Notes under the pieces: model-generated | The model's database searches: none | What the model was told of the DNA's origin: nothing | What the model saw: only the letters and a program-made list of their open reading frames with translations | Position numbers and translations under genes: made by a program | Part shown: positions 25,861 through 29,840 of the stretch, piece by piece | Position numbering within the stretch: position 1 is the stretch's first letter | How the letters are laid out: the number at the start of each line of letters is the position of its first letter | Source of the DNA: JAZDLC01 sp043802345 | GTDB taxonomy: Bacteria; Planctomycetota; B15-G4; JADJEK01 | Assembly: GCA_043802345.1 (NCBI GenBank) | Contig: JAZDLC010000488.1 | Location: 1-29,840, forward strand | Length of the DNA: 29,840 nt | Direction: 5' to 3'

Positions 25861-27312
25861 ATGATCCTCAATCTCTCCTGGGTGCTGCTACTCCTCCTGC
25901 TTCAAGACAACGAATCCGGTCCCGGGGTCGAACTCTGGCAGATGGCGCAGAAGGCTGCGGATTCCGGCCGGTACTCGGCCGCGGACGCGCTCTATCGCCG
26001 GATCGTCGAGGAGGCGCCGGGCACGGAGCTGGCCCGTGCCGCGAAAGAGCGGCTCCAGCCGAACGCGCTGCTGCGGGTCGTCGACCTCGAGATGAATGGG
26101 GACCCCGAGCGGCGGATCGACGTGTTCATCATGGGGGAAGGGTACAGCCGGAAGCCGAAGTCCCAGAAGATCTTCGACAAGGCGGCGATGCAGACCGTGA
26201 CGTACTTCTCCCAGGCGCCCGTCTTTCGCCGCTACCAGAAGTTCTTCAACTTCCACGCGATGAACATCGCCTCCCGGGAGGATGGGGTCGATCGGGCCGG
26301 GCACGATTACGACACCCCTCTCGGAGCCTTCGAGAGTGGGGCGACCCAGGGACAGGTCGCGGTCGACCCCGAGTCGGTCTGGAAGTTCCTTCGGATGGAC
26401 CCCCGGGCGGAGGGGTTTGCGGTGGTTATCGTCCGTCTGGGGACCCTCGGCACGGGCGGCGGGGGGATCGCGGTCGTGGGTGGAGCCCCCAGCAACGTCG
26501 TGATTCACGAATGGGGCCATGCTTTCGGCGACCTCGGGGATGAGTACACGTCGGACGTGGGGTACACCGGGCCGACTCCCCGCAACGTGAACGTGAGCGA
26601 CAGCCCGGACCCGGAGAAGGCGCCATGGAAGCACTGGCTGGACCTGAAGACCAAGGGGGTCGGGGTGTTCGCGGGGGCGGCTGGCCGTTCTCAAGGCGCC
26701 TGGCGGCCCACGGCCTCCGGCTGCGCCATGAGCCGGGGACCGAGTTTCTGCCTGGTCTGCCGGGAGGCGCTCGTGGCCCACATCTACGACCTCATCAGCC
26801 CGATCGACGAGGTCGAGCCGAGCGGCGAAACGGTCGTGATCGACCCGTCTGAATCGAGCGTTTTTCGGGTGATCCCGATGGCAGTGATCGGCGAGCCCTC
26901 GCTGGAAGTGCGCTTCACCCTGGAGGAGGTTCAAGGAGGGCTGGGCACCCTGGATCTCAACGGGGGGGGAGGCAACGGGTTCTTCGACGGGCCGGAGGGC
27001 GGCGGTCTCTTCTCCGAGGATCGAGGCGAGCCAGCCGTTGTTGGCGGCGGGGGAGGATACCATTCCTGGAATCGGCGCAGCCGGTTCGGGAAGCAGCCAG
27101 ACCCGCCCCTGAAGGGCGAGGATCTTCGGGTGAGCCGCCAGAAGATGCCGGACCGGCGAGTGGCCTACGAGGTCAAACTCTCCGCGCGGGAGCTCGGCCC
27201 GGGAAGCTACCGGCTCCACGCCAGGGTGGCGGATCCCACGGACTGGGTGCTGAGTCCGGAGTGGCTCCCGCTCCTCAGCGAGACCAGGACCTGGAAGATC
27301 GTGGTGCGGTAG
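25861..27312 (+). CDS. Exported M64 (IgA peptidase-type) zinc metallopeptidase
   Basis: The ATG at 25861 is followed directly by a hydrophobic export signal (MILNLSWVLLLLLLQDN), giving 483 residues; a longer frame from 25783 would bury the signal. A short TPR-like stretch ('AADSGRYSAADALYRRIVEEAPG') leads into the M64 catalytic region: 'VDVFIMGEGY'-type strand (here 'IDVFIMGEGYSRK'), zinc site 'HEWGHAFGDLGDEY' (H216, E217, H220, D227), and the downstream 'GCAMSRGPSFCLVCREAL' segment with family cysteines. Family members cleave proteins; this one's substrate is unknown. Residues ~365-402 are a glycine-rich insertion ('NGGGGNGFF', 'VVGGGGGYHSW'). The last ~70 residues look like an Ig-like beta domain. 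Confidence 0.88.
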   Translation: MILNLSWVLLLLLLQDNESGPGVELWQMAQKAADSGRYSAADALYRRIVEEAPGTELARAAKERLQPNALLRVVDLEMNGDPERRIDVFIMGEGYSRKPKSQKIFDKAAMQTVTYFSQAPVFRRYQKFFNFHAMNIASREDGVDRAGHDYDTPLGAFESGATQGQVAVDPESVWKFLRMDPRAEGFAVVIVRLGTLGTGGGGIAVVGGAPSNVVIHEWGHAFGDLGDEYTSDVGYTGPTPRNVNVSDSPDPEKAPWKHWLDLKTKGVGVFAGAAGRSQGAWRPTASGCAMSRGPSFCLVCREALVAHIYDLISPIDEVEPSGETVVIDPSESSVFRVIPMAVIGEPSLEVRFTLEEVQGGLGTLDLNGGGGNGFFDGPEGGGLFSEDRGEPAVVGGGGGYHSWNRRSRFGKQPDPPLKGEDLRVSRQKMPDRRVAYEVKLSARELGPGSYRLHARVADPTDWVLSPEWLPLLSETRTWKIVVR

Positions 27313-27437
27313 CCCGGGCTTCTCCTCGGAATTCAAGCCAGTTCAGACTGAGCCAGGACCCGTCATCGCGGCCGGCAACGAGACTGTTTTCGCTCGCGGT
27401 GCGGGATGGCAAAATGCCTCGGTGGATGGGGTTAAAA

Positions 27438-27453
27438 GATCATTAAAATGATC
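27438..27453. repeat. Palindrome GATCATT-AA-AATGATC
   Basis: This is a perfect 16-bp inverted repeat with 7-base arms at the left edge of the AT-rich gap. It may be an operator or the start of a structured RNA. It does not match the GTTATC-N4-GATAAC operator found elsewhere in the window. Confidence 0.45.
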
Positions 27454-27467
27454 ACAGAAGACGTTCT

Positions 27468-27534
27468 GAGTTCGTCCACAACTCCGATGCGGACGTAAGT
27501 CCATACTCCCTGGCACTTGCCCTTCGGGTCAAGT
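27468..27534 (+). ncRNA. Candidate structured RNA (three consecutive hairpins)
   Basis: Three hairpins follow one another in a region without genes. GAGTT/AACTC with a 7-base loop spans 27468-27484. GGAC-GTAA-GTCC, whose loop is a GNRA tetraloop, spans 27491-27502. ACTTG-C-CC-TTCG-GG-T-CAAGT, with a cUUCGg tetraloop and one internal mismatch, spans 27515-27534. GNRA and UUCG loops are the commonest stabilising tetraloops of natural RNAs. I recognise no known family (not tmRNA, SRP, RNase P, lysine or cobalamin riboswitch). The ends and strand are uncertain; plus strand is assumed because the next gene is on plus. Confidence 0.3.
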
Positions 27535-27627
27535 TGTCGCGGACGTTGAAGGGAGGTTGGGATCAAGCACGTTCAACATGTGTATGAACAGTCACTTAGG
27601 ATCATACTGAGAATGTATCTCCGATAC

Positions 27628-27657
27628 TTGAAAATAAGGGCTATTTAAAGGTACTAA
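27628..27657 (+). promoter_or_regulatory. Possible promoter for the KamA-family gene
   Basis: TTGAAA (27628-27633) and TACTAA (27652-27657) are separated by 18 bp in the AT-rich gap, about 150 bp before the aminomutase-family gene. The match is moderate and AT-rich DNA throws up such pairs easily. Confidence 0.3.
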
Positions 27658-27809
27658 GAGATAAATACAGAGTGAGTTCAGGAGTACTTTGTCGCTCGAC
27701 ATGAACGATCTACTCGCGAAATCCGCCCGGATCCGGTATCATCGGTGGCTCGGTGAGGCGGTACACCAGTCCTGACTTCATCGTCGCCGGACTGCCGCTT
27801 GGAGGTCAT

Positions 27810-29159
27810 ATGAAAAGGAGCGCCGAGCCACTGAAATTCAGGGCGTACGTTGCGGCAACTCTGGAGAAGATCGGACAGATCCAGGCCCTCGATCCGGAGT
27901 TGCGGCTGGAGATGAAGGCGGTTGCCAGCGTGCTTCCGTTTCGGGTCAACCAGTATGTGGTTGACGAGCTGATCGACTGGAGCCGGGTGCCGGACGATCC
28001 GATCTTCCGGCTGACCTTCCCGCAGCCTGAGATGCTCGAGGAAGAAGACCTCGAGTCGATGGTGCGGCTGATCAAGGCGGGCGCCTCCCAGGAGAGGCTC
28101 TCGGCCGAGGCCGGCAGGATCCGGCTCTCGCTGAACCCGCATCCATCCGGCCAGATGGAGCTGAATCGGGTTTCACTCGATGACGGCACCATCCTGCCGG
28201 GACTGCAACACAAGTACGCGGACACCTGCCTGGTCTTTCCGGGTCCGGGGCAGACCTGTCATGCGTACTGCACGTACTGTTTCCGCTGGGCGCAGTTCAT
28301 CGGCATGGATGAGCTCAAGTTCGCGCAGAGGGAAATGGATGGCGTACTGACGTATCTGGGCGCGCACGAAGAGATCAGCGACGTGCTGCTGACCGGCGGC
28401 GATCCGATGGTGATGGGCTCGAGATTGCTCCGCAAGTACATCGAGCCATTGCTCGGGCCCGGCTTCGAGCACATCCAGGATATCCGTATCGGGACCAAGT
28501 CGATCGCGTACTGGCCCCAGCGCTTCGTGACGGATGCGGATGCGGACGATCTGCTGCGTCTGTTCGAGGAGGTGCGGAGGGCAGGGAAGCACCTGGCGAT
28601 CATGGGGCACATCTCTCATCCGACCGAGATGTCCACCGGGATCGCGCGGGAGGCCATCCGGCGAATCCGGGACGCGGGGGCGGAGCTGCGTTGCCAGGCT
28701 CCGCTGATCCGGCATGTGAATGACGACGCGGAAGTCTGGGCCACGATGTGGAAGGAACAGGTCCGCCTCGGCGCCATCCCCTACTACATGTTCATCGAGC
28801 GCGACACCGGGCCGAAGCACTACTTCGAGGTTTCGCTGGCGCGCGCCTACCGGATCTTCCGCAATGCCTGGAAGGGGGTCACGGGTCTGGCGCGGACCGT
28901 GCGGGGGCCCTCGATGTCAGCCACGCCCGGTAAGATCCAGATTGACGGCGTTGCGCGGATTCGAGATGAACAGGTCTTCGTCTGCTCATTCCTCAGGGCC
29001 CGGAATCCGGACTGGGTGCGGCGGCCGTTCTTCGCGCAGTTCGACGAGACAGCCTGCTGGCTGGATGATCTCCGGCCAGCCTTCGGCGAGTCCTCGTTCT
29101 TCTTCGAGCGAACCGTCCCGGCGCGCCGCAACTTCTTCATGAGGTTGATTGCACCCTAA
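27810..29159 (+). CDS. Lysine-2,3-aminomutase-family (KamA-like) radical SAM protein
   Basis: The 449-residue protein matches the KamA class, PLP-dependent radical SAM enzymes that move an amino group from C2 to C3 of an amino acid. Visible features are C150, C154 and C157 in 'CHAYCTYCFRWAQF' (the C-x3-C-x2-C cluster in family-typical form), 'LLTGGDPMVM' at 194-203 (SAM-binding GGD), 'APLIRHVNDDAEVW' and 'PYYMFIERDTG', and near the C-terminus 'SATPGKIQIDG', where K375 is the likely PLP lysine. The ATG at 27810 has GGAGG four bases upstream; the frame is open to 27753 without a ribosome site. The substrate could be lysine, glutamate or another amino acid. A glutamate-cysteine ligase-like gene follows 147 bp later, which may hint that the beta-amino acid is ligated. 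Confidence 0.88.
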   Translation: MKRSAEPLKFRAYVAATLEKIGQIQALDPELRLEMKAVASVLPFRVNQYVVDELIDWSRVPDDPIFRLTFPQPEMLEEEDLESMVRLIKAGASQERLSAEAGRIRLSLNPHPSGQMELNRVSLDDGTILPGLQHKYADTCLVFPGPGQTCHAYCTYCFRWAQFIGMDELKFAQREMDGVLTYLGAHEEISDVLLTGGDPMVMGSRLLRKYIEPLLGPGFEHIQDIRIGTKSIAYWPQRFVTDADADDLLRLFEEVRRAGKHLAIMGHISHPTEMSTGIAREAIRRIRDAGAELRCQAPLIRHVNDDAEVWATMWKEQVRLGAIPYYMFIERDTGPKHYFEVSLARAYRIFRNAWKGVTGLARTVRGPSMSATPGKIQIDGVARIRDEQVFVCSFLRARNPDWVRRPFFAQFDETACWLDDLRPAFGESSFFFERTVPARRNFFMRLIAP

Positions 29160-29306
29160 CCCGACCGGACGAGTCGTGGCTGGTCCCGCCCGCCCGGCCA
29201 TCCGGAGAATCCAGCGGCAAAGAAGCGATCCGGTTTGCTATCCTTGGAAAGGCGGTCCGGTTCACGGGCTCCGTCCCGGCCGGACCCTGGCCCGGACTAG
29301 GAAGGC

Positions 29307-29840
29307 ATGGGCGAACACAACACACTCGGCGCGGACCATCAGAAGCTGCGCTCCTTCATGCGGTCCATCCTGGATGACCTCCGGGCCCTGGAGCGGATGA
29401 TCGAGTCCGGCCTGATTGAGTCAGGGATCCGCAGGGTCGGTGCTGAGCAGGAGATCTTCCTGGTAGACAGCTGCTATCGGCCTATCAATCGGGCGATGGA
29501 GATCCTCAAGCGTTTGAACCACCCCCAGTTCACGACCGAGCTGGCGCTCTTCAACCTGGAAGCCAATCTCTCGCCGTATGCGTTGACCGGGAGCAGCCTC
29601 TCCGAGCTGGAAGGGGAACTGACCGGACTGATGAGCCTGGCCCGTGAGGCGGCGAGCTCTGAAGGGGCCCGGGTGATCCTGACCGGCATCCTGCCCACGC
29701 TGCTGCAGTCCGACCTGGGAATCGAGAGCATGGCTCCCATCCCGAGGTACCGGCAGCTGAACGACGCCATGCTGTCCCTCCGGGGAGGCCAGTTCCGGGC
29801 GCTGATCAAGGGGCTGGACGAGCTGAGCGTGATCCACGAC
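29307..29840 (+). CDS. GCS2-type glutamate-cysteine ligase-like protein (partial, runs off right edge)
   Basis: The frame is open from the ATG at 29307 to the window end, giving the first 178 residues; AGGAAGG lies just before the start. 'RRVGAEQEIFLVD' (G45, E47, E49) is the metal/ATP-binding start of the glutamate-cysteine ligase fold. 'TTELALFNLEANLSPYALTG', 'VILTGILPTLLQSDLG' and 'RYRQLNDAMLSLRGGQF' follow as in the GCS2 family. The helical N-terminus ('HQKLRSFMRSILDDLRALERMIESG') is typical of an uncharacterised branch rather than of glutathione-pathway enzymes. The reaction is presumably ATP-dependent gamma- or alpha-carboxylate amide formation; the acceptor is unknown. It may share a transcript with the KamA-like gene upstream. 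Confidence 0.8.
   Translation, partial: MGEHNTLGADHQKLRSFMRSILDDLRALERMIESGLIESGIRRVGAEQEIFLVDSCYRPINRAMEILKRLNHPQFTTELALFNLEANLSPYALTGSSLSELEGELTGLMSLAREAASSEGARVILTGILPTLLQSDLGIESMAPIPRYRQLNDAMLSLRGGQFRALIKGLDELSVIHD

Larger units (their letters stand above)
27313..27809. other. Long non-coding, AT-rich intergenic region
   Basis: No convincing coding frame occupies this 497-bp gap. Its middle is strikingly AT-rich against the rest of the window: 27601-27660 has 20 G+C of 60. It holds a 16-bp palindrome (27438-27453), three consecutive small hairpins (27468-27534), a further hairpin GTATC-TCC-GATAC (27615-27627) and a promoter-like pair (27628-27657). It could be a structured leader or small RNA, or the remnant of foreign DNA. 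Confidence 0.7.

Noticed and set aside
27313..27809. tRNA, tmRNA or known riboswitch in the long gap
   Set aside because: I found no T-arm GGTTCGAATCC-type sequence, CCA end, tmRNA tag frame or recognisable riboswitch core, only unassigned hairpins.
1..29840. CRISPR arrays, insertion sequences, phage genes, antiphage defence islands
   Set aside because: I saw no spaced identical repeats, transposase or integrase motifs or known defence genes; the AddAB-type pair is a housekeeping repair system.

Overview
This is a gene-dense, visibly GC-rich bacterial chromosome window with about twenty protein genes on both strands and mostly short intergenic gaps. I see no rRNA, tRNA, CRISPR array, insertion sequence, phage gene or plasmid gene. 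The gene set is chromosomal: cysS, an AddAB-type helicase-nuclease, a SMUG-type uracil-DNA glycosylase, an M64 peptidase, lipoproteins with lipoboxes, a large secreted beta-helix protein and paired sulfatase-fold proteins. This mix suggests an uncultured environmental lineage such as Acidobacteriota, Planctomycetota or a related diderm group. That placement is inference; no phylogenetic marker in the window settles it.

Layout. 1-4032 (minus strand): two radical-SAM genes, then a TetR-type regulator carrying two C-terminal DUF2249-like domains, then the first 18 codons of a translationally coupled gene that runs off the left edge. 4272-7295 (plus): a small exported protein and a 920-residue parallel beta-helix protein built from two tandem copies of a ~390-residue unit. 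7379-7825 (plus): a hemerythrin. 7879-11787 (minus): two exported alkaline-phosphatase/sulfatase-superfamily lipoproteins. 11909-14250 (plus): uracil-DNA glycosylase and cysS. 14189-17181 (minus): MFS transporter (its 3' end overlaps cysS antisense), membrane endonuclease/exonuclease/phosphatase-family protein, and a lone receiver-domain protein. 17380-24405 (plus): CopD-like membrane protein and an addB-like/addA-like pair, with a frameshift inside the addB-like gene. 24617-27312 (plus): an alpha/beta-hydrolase-fold lipoprotein and an M64 peptidase. 27313-27809 is the only long non-coding stretch; it is AT-rich and has several RNA-like hairpins. 27810-29840 (plus): a lysine-2,3-aminomutase-family protein and the start of a GCS2-type glutamate-cysteine ligase-like gene.

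The most interesting signal is a small regulon. The palindrome GTTATC-N4-GATAAC occurs just before the TetR-DUF2249 gene and again, 6.2 kb away, before the hemerythrin gene. By reading I found it nowhere else in the window. DUF2249 and hemerythrin domains are known to co-occur in bacterial NO/O2-related loci, so I infer a one-component regulator with DUF2249 sensory domains that controls itself, the coupled downstream gene and the hemerythrin. Other points of note are the threonine in place of the sulfatase Cys/Ser nucleophile, a G-x-A-x-G motif in the hydrolase, the addB frameshift and the hairpin-rich AT-rich gap.
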